This document shows positions 23,325-33,725 of a stretch of 64,000 nt of DNA, piece after piece. The DNA comes from Climacium dendroides (Eukaryota > Streptophyta > Bryopsida > Hypnales > Climaciaceae). The notes under the pieces are model-generated. The model did not search any database, was not told where the DNA came from, and was given only the letters and a program-made list of their open reading frames with translations. The stretch lies in contig OX467091.1 in assembly GCA_950106755.1 (NCBI GenBank), forward strand, positions 28,413,538 through 28,477,537, in the 5' to 3' direction. Position 1 is the stretch's first letter; each line of letters begins with the position of its first letter. A program made the position numbers and the translations under genes.

Positions 23325-24555
23325 GCAGTCTCTGAGCTAGAGACTGGGAGAGTTCTTTTGGCATTTCTTTGTGTACTTTCCTTTGACCTGACTTTTGTGT
23401 AATTTTCCCGAGTATTGGCAGGAGTACACGGAGTTAGAGTAGGAAGGTGGATACGGAGGTGTTGGTAGAGTTCTCCCTTTGGTGTGTTTCCGGTTCTAAG
23501 TGCATGCGAGCAGGTGATGAAGAGTTAGGAGTGGATTCCAGTGCCTCAGCAGCTACAGAAGTTTAGCATTCCGGATAAGAAATTCGTTGATCAGGCTAGG
23601 TGGATAGGGAGGGATTCCTTAGCCACGCTAGAACTCCTGGGTGGGAAATCCGGTTGAGTATCCTGACTCTTGTGAGGTCTTGCCACCGTTGTGGATAAAC
23701 GGAAGAACTTTTATAGGTGTTGGAACGGACGGGTGTACTTGTAGCCACCTAACTTCGTACGGACCGGATCAGCGTCAAGGTCGTTGTAGTATGAGAGGAT
23801 CGTACGGGGGGGTCTTTGTGTGACCTGTAATCCGGATTACTATCCGGATTGCTGTGAAAGACCAAACCGGATTCGTGTTAGTTAGGGGATTAGCAGATAG
23901 GAAAGTGGATCTTCAGCCACTATAAATCACGGAAGAAGTGGTGGGCCTACCACTTCTAAAATCAAGCGGCGAACCCTCTGATGGTAAAACAGAGGTAAAA
24001 CTAAACCAGATACGGAAGGGTAGACCGGACCGGATCCGTCCAGCGGGTATTTAGAACCGAAAGTTGCAGGGTCCAGAATTGAGAAGTTAGTCCTGAAATC
24101 GGGAAACTAATACAACCGGAAGTAGGATACATTCCGGTCGTAGTCTTCCGGTTGGTTTTGAATGTTCCGGTTTTCAAAGGTAGAACCGGAAATTAGAGTT
24201 GAAGGGTTTAATTGGGTTTATCTCCTTGTTAGAGCTAGCTACTTCATAGGATCTCGTGGGTTCGATCTTTAGGGTCATTTTGTTATACTCTAGGGTGATT
24301 TTTGTGAGTATAATAGGGAAATTGCTTACTTTGTGCTGCGACAGAAGCTAAATCTCCGTTTTTCGGATATTATAGTTTTTCCGGTAATTGATCTGAAACT
24401 GGAAGTTGAGTTTATAAGCTAACTCATCCTAAATCGTGTAATGAAGCCAAATACTTCACAGGATCTTGTGGGTTCGATCTTTAGAGTCACTTAGTTATAC
24501 TTTAAAGGAGTTTTCGGGAGTATAACAGGGAATTTACTTACCTTGTACTGCGACA

Positions 24556-24871
24556 AGGGAACTTGTGGTGTCCCAAGCCCCAACTTATTCACACAAGTTA
24601 AATGAGGTTTATCATCATCTTTGAAAACATCCAAAGAAATTTGATGGTCATCCAAAATGTCAACCACCTTGTGTCTTGTAGGCCTCTTGATTCTTAAAAA
24701 GGATGTTCTAAGCATATGAGATGCAACTAAATTGGTCCAAATCCAACGTGGGCAATGGACATAAGAACCCAAAGTTGTAGCATCTACAAAAGTTGGAGGG
24801 CCTAGAAATTGGTGAATATAGTGCCCATCCTTAAGAACTTTTGGCCTTGTGTCATCTAAAGGTGGCACATT
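24556..24871 (-). pseudogene. C-terminal part of decayed cytosine methyltransferase domain
   Basis: Minus-strand frame NVPPLDDTRPKVLKDGHYI ... TTLGSYVHCPRWIWTNLV, continuing that of 28186-28735 across the copy E insertion. The PRW-type motif near 24731-24757 lies where C5 methyltransferases have motif VIII (normally R-x-R). No stop falls in this part. It ends where the terminus of copy B begins (24555), so copy B inserted into or was joined to this older element. Confidence 0.55.
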
Positions 24872-27800
24872 TGTTGTAGCACAGGAAAGCAAAAATCCTT
24901 CTCTAAGGCTCAATATTTCTTAAAAGAGGCCCTAAAGTGACTCGAGTATCGTTCCCACGAAGATCGAATTTCCTAGGTTCACAATTACCGGAAAATGGTA
25001 GAGTGATGGTCACAAAACACACAAACACAAAACCCCAAGCAAAACACTAGACCGGAACTTCCACTTGGCCTCCTTGTTTCCTTGGACAAACACGACCGGA
25101 TCCCTCCGGTCCAACAATTACTACTACACTTTAGACCGGATCTTCCCGATCTAACAACACTGACCGGTTTGATTCCGGTCTAACACCCATTGGTTTATCA
25201 CACAGACTCTCTAATTGGTTAGTTTACTACCCCACGGCTTTACACTACTCTGTAACTCTCCCAACACTTCTATTCACATACCTTTGGTAGTTACATGTAT
25301 TTACATTTATCAGACCGGAACCGGAACCCACGTTTCTACAGATTTAACTTTAACCTCTAGTATTCACATCCGGTCTAGATCTCTAATTGTAACCATGTGG
25401 ATTTTAACCTCTCGACGAGGGATTTGCTTAATTGGGCTTTAGGAAGGAAGCTTAACTCCTACCCTTCCATTTTAAAGTGTTAGAAGTTTCACTATGTGAT
25501 CAAACTTTCAAAAATAAACTTTCAAATCCTACAAATGAGAAAACAGACCGTCCTCACAATTGGAAAGGAAACGCAGTCGTGTCCAGCAGGTCACGCAAGC
25601 CGGTCTAATCCCTCCTAACCAATGCTACAACGACAGCCTACTGAGTTAGTCCTAAATCCGGTCTGAACTAGCGGGGAAGAGAGGGGAAACGAGCGTTGCA
25701 GAGGCGTGCTAACCCTTACTCTTTCCGGAGAGTGGTCCTCAATCCGTACTCCCTTCCGAGTCCACTCCTAGTCCACACTAGAGATCCCTTTTGCCTCCAT
25801 CCACACGCACTAATTCAATACTGGACCGGATAAACTCAGCATCCGGGTACACCTTGTATCCACTTACACTCACTTTCTAGCCTGGACTTCCAAAACACGG
25901 ACAAGTGTTAAGTACACACAACTATGATTTCTTTCAATCACGCCAAGAGCGAACTCCCAGGTACTCATGAATATAAGAAGGTAAGATAAAGATGCACACC
26001 GGGACCAAAGAAGTCCCGAATTTAAATACTAAATTACTCCCTCAAAATCCTAACCTAAAAGTAACGCTCCAGCCAATTAGGGCCCAATACGTTTCATTCC
26101 CTTACTAATTTCTAGCCCTGTTGACTTTCACTCAAACTCCCAATACTTCCGCTAAAAGTGGATCTCAGATCCTATAATTACGGACCCGATCACTTTCCAA
26201 CTGCTAGTGGCCGTGTCACTCAACAAGTAATTTTCCTAATTATGTACAACTATCCCTAAACTTCAAATTTTCACTACCCTATCCTCAGAAATTTATCCTA
26301 CGTAACTTCCTAAGTTTTTAACTTCTTCACGACCGGCTTCTTTCCGGTTCCGATCTTCTGTCCCTGGCGTACCTTACCCCGAGTGGCAAGCTTCTTCTTC
26401 TTGGATGCTGCAGCCTTCGTTGCCCGAGTTTCTGCTAGTGCTTGATCCGGGTCAGAATACGGCTCCGAGTCTTCCTTAGTACCGGATTCTTCATCCTTGT
26501 CTTCTTCTTCTTCTTCTTTTTCCTCCTCGTCATCGTCCTCTAGAATCATTCCCTTCTTATGTGTCATAATTGGAGGCTTCTTCTTCTGCGTGGTTGGTGT
26601 GGGTGGAACATTGGCCCTAGTACTCTGAGGAGTGGTTTCCTCAATCGGTCTGCCCTTCTCGGATCCTTGCCCCTGTGATCCGGTCTTCCTTTCCTCCATT
26701 GACCCAGTTTCGCTTCCCAAAGCTAAGTTGAGTAAGGTGGAAGGAAATACCTTCTGTGTCTTTGCAGGAGGAGGCAGAGAGACTGGAGATAACTCACTGA
26801 GGTCGATAAACTTGGTGCTCAGCCCTGGTTTGGGCACGTTCTTCTTCTCGGACGGTTCCGGTCCAGACCTCATCTTCTCTTCAGCTGCGGCCTTCACCTC
26901 TTCCGATAGTTCCCTCGCCTTGCTTGTTGTCTCCACTTCTCCGGTCTTCTCTTCCTCAGCAGCTTCTACTGCTCGCGCTGCATTAAGAGCAACATCCGTT
27001 ACTTCCCCCAGTAGGGAAGTCATTTCTCCTTTAGGCTCTGACCAGATGGAAGAGCTTGGCACATCCTCCATCTTGTCCTTCGCCTTTACTTCTTCTTCGG
27101 TAACCGGAAGGGGTGCTAGTGCGAGTTCCGGTTCCGTTTCCGATCCCTGCTCTCGCTCTCATCGTCCTTCTACCTCCTTCATCACCTCGCGTAGTGGCTC
27201 CACTATTGCCTCCATCTTGCGGTGGTAGGACACTAACGCCATCATCAGGTTGGCTGGAATTTGCTTTCCGGTCTCCATCACCTTCTCGTCAAACAACATT
27301 ACTTTGTTGATAACTTCGCCCGGATTGCCAATGAACTCCCGGATCGCCTGTAGGTTCTTTGCGGTTGTCTTGGAGAATTTCCTTTGCTGGTCCATTTCTT
27401 CTTTCTTCTCCTCCAACTCCCTCGTTAGCTGGTCCACCTTACTCGCGGCTTTGCTCAGCTCTTTCTTCACCGCCTCCTTCATCTTCCGGTCCAGTTGGGC
27501 AACGAGCTGCTACAGCTGACTGATCTTCAGCAGCTAACATAGTTCTTGAATGGTCTCCTGGCTCTTCCCGTACTGGACCCGGAACTCACTGAGTTCCCTC
27601 ACAATTCGACTTAGGGGATCCTGGTTCCAGACCGGATCGACTTCCTTACTACCCTCTCCTATCTTTAAGTCTTTCTCTTTAGCTAACATATAAGTACACC
27701 TCGATTGCTCCTCACCAATCTCTTCTCAAGGTAGCTTCCTCGCAAAAAGAGGTCTGAGCCACCTGCCCTTCCTATTTCTAAGGTTGCCCTCACCCGGACT

Positions 27801-28180
27801 GTTACAAGTGACCGTTTTTCCCAAAATAGACCCGCTCTCAAGTATAGTCTAGGACTAGGTAGGTACTCGTTACACCCGGATTGCCTGTCTTCCGTTTCCA
27901 GTCTCCGGTCTTCTATTTTATTCCGGTTTCCGGTTTCTAATGAAAATCACTCTGACCTACTCCTGACCTATCTATGCCGTTTCCGGACTTTCGGTTTTCG
28001 GTTTCCGGTTACTTCTGTTAACACTATTATCTATTCTAAAGTAACCCTATTCCGGTATCCGGTCCCTAACTACTTACGGTCTACTTTTCTAAAGAAAAAC
28101 AAAAAAAATAGGAAGTAAAAAGAGCTCTATTCCCCTTATTTCCCTTCTAAACCTAAAGACTGGATTTCCGTGCTCCCACA
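24872..28180 (-). mobile_element. Copy E: solo giant LTR-like unit, 5-bp TSD ACATT
   Basis: Reading on the plus strand it starts TGTTGTAGCACAGG, a C-to-T version of the TGTCGCAGCACA terminus of the other copies, and ends GTGCTCCCACA at 28180. Perfect ACATT duplications lie at 24867-24871 and 28181-28185. It is 3309 bp. The terminus is followed by GATCGAATTTCC, comparable with GATCGAACCC in copies B and C. Its ORF runs on the minus strand. Confidence 0.75.
26310..27660 (-). pseudogene. LTR-internal ORF, copy E, divergent and 5'-truncated
   Basis: The frame can be followed on the minus strand from about 27660 (DPLSRIVRELSEFRVQYG) to the stop at 26310. TAG codons interrupt it near 27515-27540 and a TGA at 27159-27161 (Arg codon likely). 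It shares the coiled-coil region, the INKVMLFDEKVMETGKQIP motif (compare the LFEEEVHKDKKISG segment of copy C), an acidic run (EEEKEEEEEDKDEE) and a basic tail ending KKPVVKKLKT. The N-terminal globular domain of copies A and D was not found, so it is lost or too divergent to see. Confidence 0.6.
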
Positions 28181-28185
28181 ACATT

Positions 28186-28735
28186 CTCAAAAATATATCC
28201 CAGTGGAGTCTCAAATGGAGTAGACTAATGGATATACTACCACTGTGTAAGGCAAAGCAAGTCTACAAATAGACTAAATCAAGGATCATCAAGACCTCTA
28301 TTGGCTCCTACACGTGAATAACCTTGACAAGGTCAACCAGTGATAAGTAAATCAATGTAACTCAACCTCCTCAGATCCTCATTACTAATGAGAGTGACAT
28401 CTCAAGGGAGTTTGCCAAAACAACTGTGAATTGCAGAAGAAGATAATTGCTCTGGATACAAGACCAATAAACATTGGATATGATGACGGGCTATCTGATT
28501 GGTGTAACCCTATTATCCACATGAATGTAGCACTTGACCTTAAGTCTAGTCTCCTAAACAGTTGCCAAACCAATACCAATATTCACAAATAGCTCCATGA
28601 GGATAATATCCTCTACCGATGAGTGCCATTGAATAGGTTGGACAAAAAGTGGTGAAGAGAAGACAACAGATAATTCATCTTTTAGGATCAATGAAGCCAC
28701 AATATCTTGGCATTGTCGAAATAATTCAACACATG
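28186..28735 (-). pseudogene. Retroelement-borne C5 cytosine DNA methyltransferase-like domain (motifs I-VI)
   Basis: On the minus strand the order is MELFVNIGIGLAT (motif I-like, about 28560-28600), KVKCYIHVDN (motif II-like), DLLITG-stop-PCQGYSRVGANRGLDDP (motif IV-V, PCQG at 28321-28332, so the catalytic Cys codon is intact), then GYIFENV (motif VI) ending at 28181. Spacing and order are those of DNA cytosine-5 methyltransferases. Decay: TAG where Trp is expected at about 28738-28740, a TAG after motif I, a frameshift near 28490, TGA in place of Trp before PCQG and TGA in place of Arg after it. Copy E cut it exactly at the Glu-Asn-Val codons; the reading frame resumes at 24871. It lies directly downstream of a protease in the same polyprotein orientation. 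Captured methyltransferases are known in retrotransposons of some algae and protists. Confidence 0.7.
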
Positions 28736-28740
28736 TATTC

Positions 28741-29290
28741 TATGGAAGAATAGGATCCTTGCAATGTCTGTTAGGGACCTCAAGGGGAGATGGATCAGAC
28801 AATGTTATAGAGCTAGGCATAAATGTCATAGTTTCTTCTACAAGTACTAGTCCACATGGTAAATCTGATACCAATGCCCTACAATCAAACAAAGCCTCTA
28901 TTGATATAGTCATAGCAACTATTGCAAAAGCCATAGAAATGAATTCCTTTTTTCCATCACTAGTAGACCATCCTAGTCTAATCCATATCTCCTCAATCCA
29001 ATTATCAAGAGCAAGATCAAGGGGATATAGTGTTTGCTAACCAACCAAAATATCATAGTTGGTAGTACTAGTAACTGCACATTGTAGTGAAAAATGGGAG
29101 TGAAGTGGCCCAAGTTCTATGCAAAAAATCAACTCCAATGGTTGCTTAGTATAACTAGTGGCATGCTCTATACCTCCAACCAAAGTAACAATGGTAAATG
29201 GATAAGGTTCAAGATCTATCGCAATGAAACCAAATTCTTGGGCAAGCTACTTGTCAACCATTAGTAGTTGAGCACCAAAGTCCATCATTA
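28741..29290 (-). pseudogene. Decayed retropepsin and linker of the methyltransferase retroelement
   Basis: Minus-strand translation gives MDFGAQLLMVDK-stop-LAQEFGF (about 29285-29240), then TIVTLVGGIEHAT and TTNYDILVG (about 29051). This is the layout of a Ty3-type aspartic protease, but the active-site D-S/T-G is DFG here (29282-29274) and a TAG follows ILVG. A linker (QTLYPLDLALDNWIEEIW, then DPSPLEVPNRHCKDPILP) leads into the methyltransferase. Confidence 0.6.
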
Positions 29291-31300
29291 CCTACAATGG
29301 AGTAACATGAATGGTATTGCCATCCGTATAGTTGACAACAAGGACATTATTATTATTAACTAGCTATACCACACCTTGTTGTAAATTATGACGTTTTTTA
29401 ACAAATCCAACTAGAACATTAGCTAAGTAAGCCACCCATGTAGTCAAAGTTGCATTAGATAATAGCGGTGCTTCTGTTTGTTGTATAATACCCTCTTCAA
29501 ATGCTGCAATAACTTTAGTCGCAAGTTTAGCTCGCAACTTCCATTTATAAATGCAAATGATAATGGCAAGTATGATAATGGCAAATACTTGACCAATATG
29601 GTCTAGCAAGCCACCATGTCAAATAAATGTGTTATCTTTGGGTATATCCAAAGGTTGTACAACCAACTTGGCTATTGTTTGGGCAAATGTGCCACTGATA
29701 CCACCACTTCTTTGGCAACACCAAACATATAAAAATCCAAAGCAGAGCCACTAATTGCAATTTGAGAAGTCAACTTGGCTACAATAACTTGGCCAAGTGA
29801 AGCCACAATATTGAACTACTTCTCAAGCTATACAATTTTGAACTTTAGAACTTTTTCCTTCTCTAAAATAGGTTGCTTCACTGGATATAAAATAAAGTAA
29901 TGATTTGCATCGTGGCTAAGCCTACCACAATGAATACATTTCAATTTATTTTTCTTAGATTTTTCCCCTACCTTGGCCACTTTTGTCTTCTATTTGGACT
30001 TCTCTGTAGACTAGGCCTTCTTTTTCTTTAGGCAATTGGGATCATTTTTGGCATGACTAGATTCTCCACATCCTTGACAATGTAGAGTCTTATGGCTCTT
30101 TTTAGATTGAATCTCTGTCAAACTACTTGTAGTTGTAGTAGCCTTCTTAGACTTAATGCTATCCGTCAACCAAAAAACGATGTTAGTAACATCATGTTGG
30201 CACAAAGCTCTATCACACCTCTCAACTTCAGTAAATATTTGTACCAACGTTGCTCGACCCTTATAGTTAATAATTATCTGAGGTATAACTAAATCTAGAA
30301 GTTTTTTTGTCAATTTTGAACAAAAAGTTCTTCACAAGTTGATTCTCTACAAATACACCTCCAAATTCAACTGCAAATCGTGCCAATCTCGTATACATTG
30401 TGCATGGAGTGTCCACCTTCTCACATTTGAAGTCTTAAATGCGTTGCATCTAATCATGTCGAAAATCTCCATACTCAATCTCTAAATGAGTAATGAAAAG
30501 GTGCAATGGTTGAAACAATGGTAGATCATCAACTGCAGTCAACATTGCTTGTGTGACCTGTTGTCATCCAAAATAAGGTAATGGAAGGTTGGACTAGTGC
30601 CAAGGTCTTCCTTTTAGTGTCTTCTTTCTTTTCTAAGCTCTCTTCTCATTTTTTCGTAGGAATTAAATTTGTTGCTGCACTCTCTTTGAGTGCAGTAATA
30701 AGTTCCTTATGAGCCTTCTAATAGCACTCTATTTAGGGCAATTGAAGTGCATGCTCCTTGGTCCATTGTTCATATTTTAAAAACCATTTATACTCCAAAT
30801 GCTATGGCAATAGTTCAAAAGCATATCAATCATTGAAGCTTGAAGACCATTGACGCCTCTCCTTCATCCAAGTCCAGAATTGAAGTTTCTAGTCAAGAAG
30901 AGAAATGCCTCCAACCCTTCCAAAGAATCGAACCCTCACCATACTACATGGATCGTCGTTTATGTCATAAAATGTATCCACACTCCAAACTCGAAGCCTA
31001 CTACTAGTATTCAACGCCGAAATAGGCTTGAAAGCCTCATTGGTATCCACTGCTGGTCCAAAGTCATCAATATGAATATCCTCCAAATAGTCTGGTGACG
31101 ATGATCAATAATATTGACCCCTAGTGTGCATCATAAAATGACTACTTGGGTATCTGCAACTATCTAAAAGCTAAAGGCAACCTGCACCTACACTTGTATC
31201 ACCACCAAACTTGCAATTCATGGGTCATTACTTCCCAATCACTGCAATTCAAACCAGCACCGCCCACTTGGTATATAAAAAATGGTCTCGCCAGTGATTA
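29290..31300 (-). pseudogene. Decayed gag region with zinc knuckle
   Basis: Fragmentary minus-strand frames with many stops. 30011-30313 is open and encodes TKKLLDLVIPQI ... CQGCGESSHAKNDPNC. The knuckle has C-x2-C-x4-H but six instead of four residues before the last Cys, so it is damaged. The upstream part (about 30320-31300) reads in the same direction but no motif is recognisable. Confidence 0.5.
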
Positions 31301-32216
31301 ATCTAACCTCACTACCACAATATGTTTATTAAAATGAAAGCTTAATTATGAACACAAAATGAGACAAAACTTCTAAAAAACTATTAGCAGAAATGTTCGC
31401 CACGAGGGAAGGTACTACAACAAAATCCTAGAAATCCAAACTAGATCCTCTTCCCCAAACAACAAATTACAAAAACACAAGAAAAGTGTGAATAAAAACC
31501 ATTAGCAAATGCTTGCAATGGATGATCACAAGTAGCCAATCTTGTGACAATAACAAAAGGACAGTTCAGAAATCTTCCAAAATCCTAGATTTTAGAATCT
31601 TCACATTTCCTAGATTTCAACAAAAATCTTCAAATTTCTTAGATTTCAAAAATGTCAAAAATACTTAAATTTCAGAAAATCTTTGAAAATCATAGATTTC
31701 AGAACACATCGCTCCACCTTAGGGACTCATCAAAAAAACTTCAAAAAACTTCTAAACCCTATAATTTTCTCAAAATTCACTCAAATTTTGTGCTTTTCGA
31801 AGTGTTGACTTTGCATGTTACTCCTCTGCTTCTACTACAAGTGTAAGCAACAATCTAAAAATTAAAATTTCATCTTTCTGCTCAAGATAGGTACTACAAG
31901 AAGAAAATAAACAAATTGTTGTCAAGTGAGAAACTTGCATCTAGATACACAAAGTCAAGTAGCTCTTACTCCACAAAGGGAGAATCCAAGAATACAAACA
32001 TAGGAGAGAAGGTGAAGACATTACTAAATGAATAACATCATCTCCAAATAAAGCAAAACACAAAACTCTCTTTCAAAAACACTAACAAAACTTGATTTGA
32101 CAACAATGTCAAATCAAAGAGCCTTCTCCATCTAAACACCAAACCCTAAGATGGATGAACTTTAACTTTTGAATGAAATCCATCCAAAACTAAAAACAAT
32201 TCCTACTAGAACTCCT

Positions 32217-32251
32217 ACTTGTAGTATTAGAGTTCATCTAATACTACAAGT
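32217..32251. repeat. 14-bp perfect inverted repeat, 7-nt loop, beside the primer-binding site
   Basis: ACTTGTAGTATTAG (32217-32230) and its exact reverse complement (32238-32251) are separated by AGTTCAT. On the minus strand this hairpin starts about 11 bases after the primer-binding site, in the leader of the methyltransferase retroelement. Confidence 0.8.
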
Positions 32252-32261
32252 CGATGTAGAA

Positions 32262-32276
32262 TGGCTCCGATGCCAC
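32262..32276 (-). other. Primer-binding site-like sequence (initiator Met tRNA type)
   Basis: Minus strand TGGCATCGGAGCCA, two transitions from the plant retroelement consensus TGGTATCAGAGCC. It lies just after a TATCACA sequence that could end the 5' LTR. It stands at the correct end of the gag-protease-methyltransferase remnant (gag follows on the minus strand). Confidence 0.6.
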
Positions 32277-32279
32277 CTC

Positions 32280-33725
32280 ATGTGATACAAAAGACAAGGG
32301 ATAAGAAAAAGAAGGGGTTTGAAGGGAAAGGCTATGAGTGGGAGGTACCAAACCCCCTTTGTGATTCAACTACTATATGACATTCACAATGGTATTCCTA
32401 TAGGTCACAATAATGGACATGGTTGTTGGATGGGCCAAAAACATGGGAATGTGGTAGTAGAAGGGGAGGTCGAAGGGGACATGTAATTGCAACTAGAGAT
32501 TTTAAACACAAATTTGACAATGTTGTGTACATACCCAAAGAAGCTATTGTAGAAGAAATGCAAGAACAATTCAAATGTGACAATGAAGGGTACATGTAAA
32601 TGTTTGTGGTTTGGATCATCAATATAAATGTTTGAGAAGAGGTAGAAATAAATACAAACAAAGTTAGAGAAGGAACAAAGGCTGAGAAGAGGTAGAGATA
32701 AATACAAACAAGGTTAGAGAAGGAACAAAGGTTGTAGATATGACAAAGCCATTACTAAAGATTTGAAGGTGTAATTAGATTCATATGAGGAGAGCAAAGA
32801 TTTGAACTTCATCAGTGTACTCCAAAGACTATCCCTAACTATTTCACCATTCCTATTTTGTAATAGGATGAGTAGATACCTTCAATGCTTATACTAGGAT
32901 TGACAATTGGAACTAATCAACAATTTGAAAATACCCTGAACCCTCTTATATATTAAAATGAACATTTTCTTTCCATAATATATTCTCTAAATTTGACTTT
33001 TTCTTCTACCAAAGTATGCTTGAAGATATTGGAATACTGGAATACTGATGTGACATGAGGTTGCACGTGAGGAGGATCCAGTGTTGTGAATGTGGACCTC
33101 AAGGCTCCATGCACGCATCTGTCGATGGAGCATCATTTTAGAATCTAGAATAGATCTCACAATTTTCTCCACTTCACAAGATGTTCCTCTGCATAAACTT
33201 TAAGAATCTCTAACCCTTGACCATCCATTCAGTGTCGGGAGATAGAAGCTCACTGAAGACATAGGAGTGAACGTTGTAAATGTGTGCAGACCATCATTAT
33301 AACCTGCGTTTCAAAACGGAGAATACTAGAAAACATTAATTCCAGTTTCACTTCCCTTTTAATCGAAGGTTCTTCGGTAAGCCCAGGTGAGACATACCCT
33401 ACATCCCTATCTAAAACAGAAACCACTTAATATTACCGGTAATACACAGGTACGCGTGAACAATTTTTGCTAATACTGTTGAAATGTACAAATGATTTTC
33501 TCGCTTGCCTCTAATGGCCAGTGAACTAATAAAAACAAAACAAAATTTTGTTCCAGATGTGCCAGCAAAATGAAAACTAAAAGGTTTGTAGCAAAATTTG
33601 AAGGACGATAGATCCTAACCAACGCATATTCATGAGGATTTTCTTCTAGTACTTTCGTTAAAGCATAATAAAGGGTGTCAATTTTGACTGCAGCAAAATA
33701 AAAATGCAGGCTCGCACTGAGATAA
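32280..33725. other. Probable LTR remnant and spacer, no gene
   Basis: Sequence beyond the primer-binding site, expected to hold the 5' LTR of the decayed minus-strand element. No partner LTR is visible in the window, so its length is unknown. A short tandem duplication (GAGAAGAGGTAGA.ATAAATACAAACAA..TTAGAGAAGGAACAAAGG) lies at about 32630-32730. Nothing else seen. Confidence 0.35.

Larger units (their letters stand above)
20937..24343 (+). mobile_element. Copy C: solo giant LTR-like unit, TSD GAAGT/GAAGC
   Basis: Starts TGTAACAACTCA at 20937 and ends TGTGCTGCGACA at 24343 (3407 bp). Flanks are GAAGT (20932-20936) and GAAGC (24344-24348), a 5-bp duplication with one C/T difference. Removing it rejoins copy B. 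There is no second LTR or internal region. TATATAAA boxes lie at 21204-21211, about 320 bp before the ORF, and at 23317-23324, about 120 bp after it. Confidence 0.7.
18690..24555 (+). mobile_element. Copy B: 5'-truncated giant LTR, split by copy C (18690-20936 and 24344-24555)
   Basis: Copy B's sequence up to 20936 resumes at 24344 and runs to TACTGCGACA at 24555, in line with the end of copy C (ACTTCACAGGATCTTGTGGG and TTCGATCTTTAG... are shared). Its left end abuts the gag block without its expected TGT start, so the LTR/internal junction and any primer-binding site are deleted. A TATATAAA at 20083-20090 follows the ORF, as in copy C. Confidence 0.7.
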
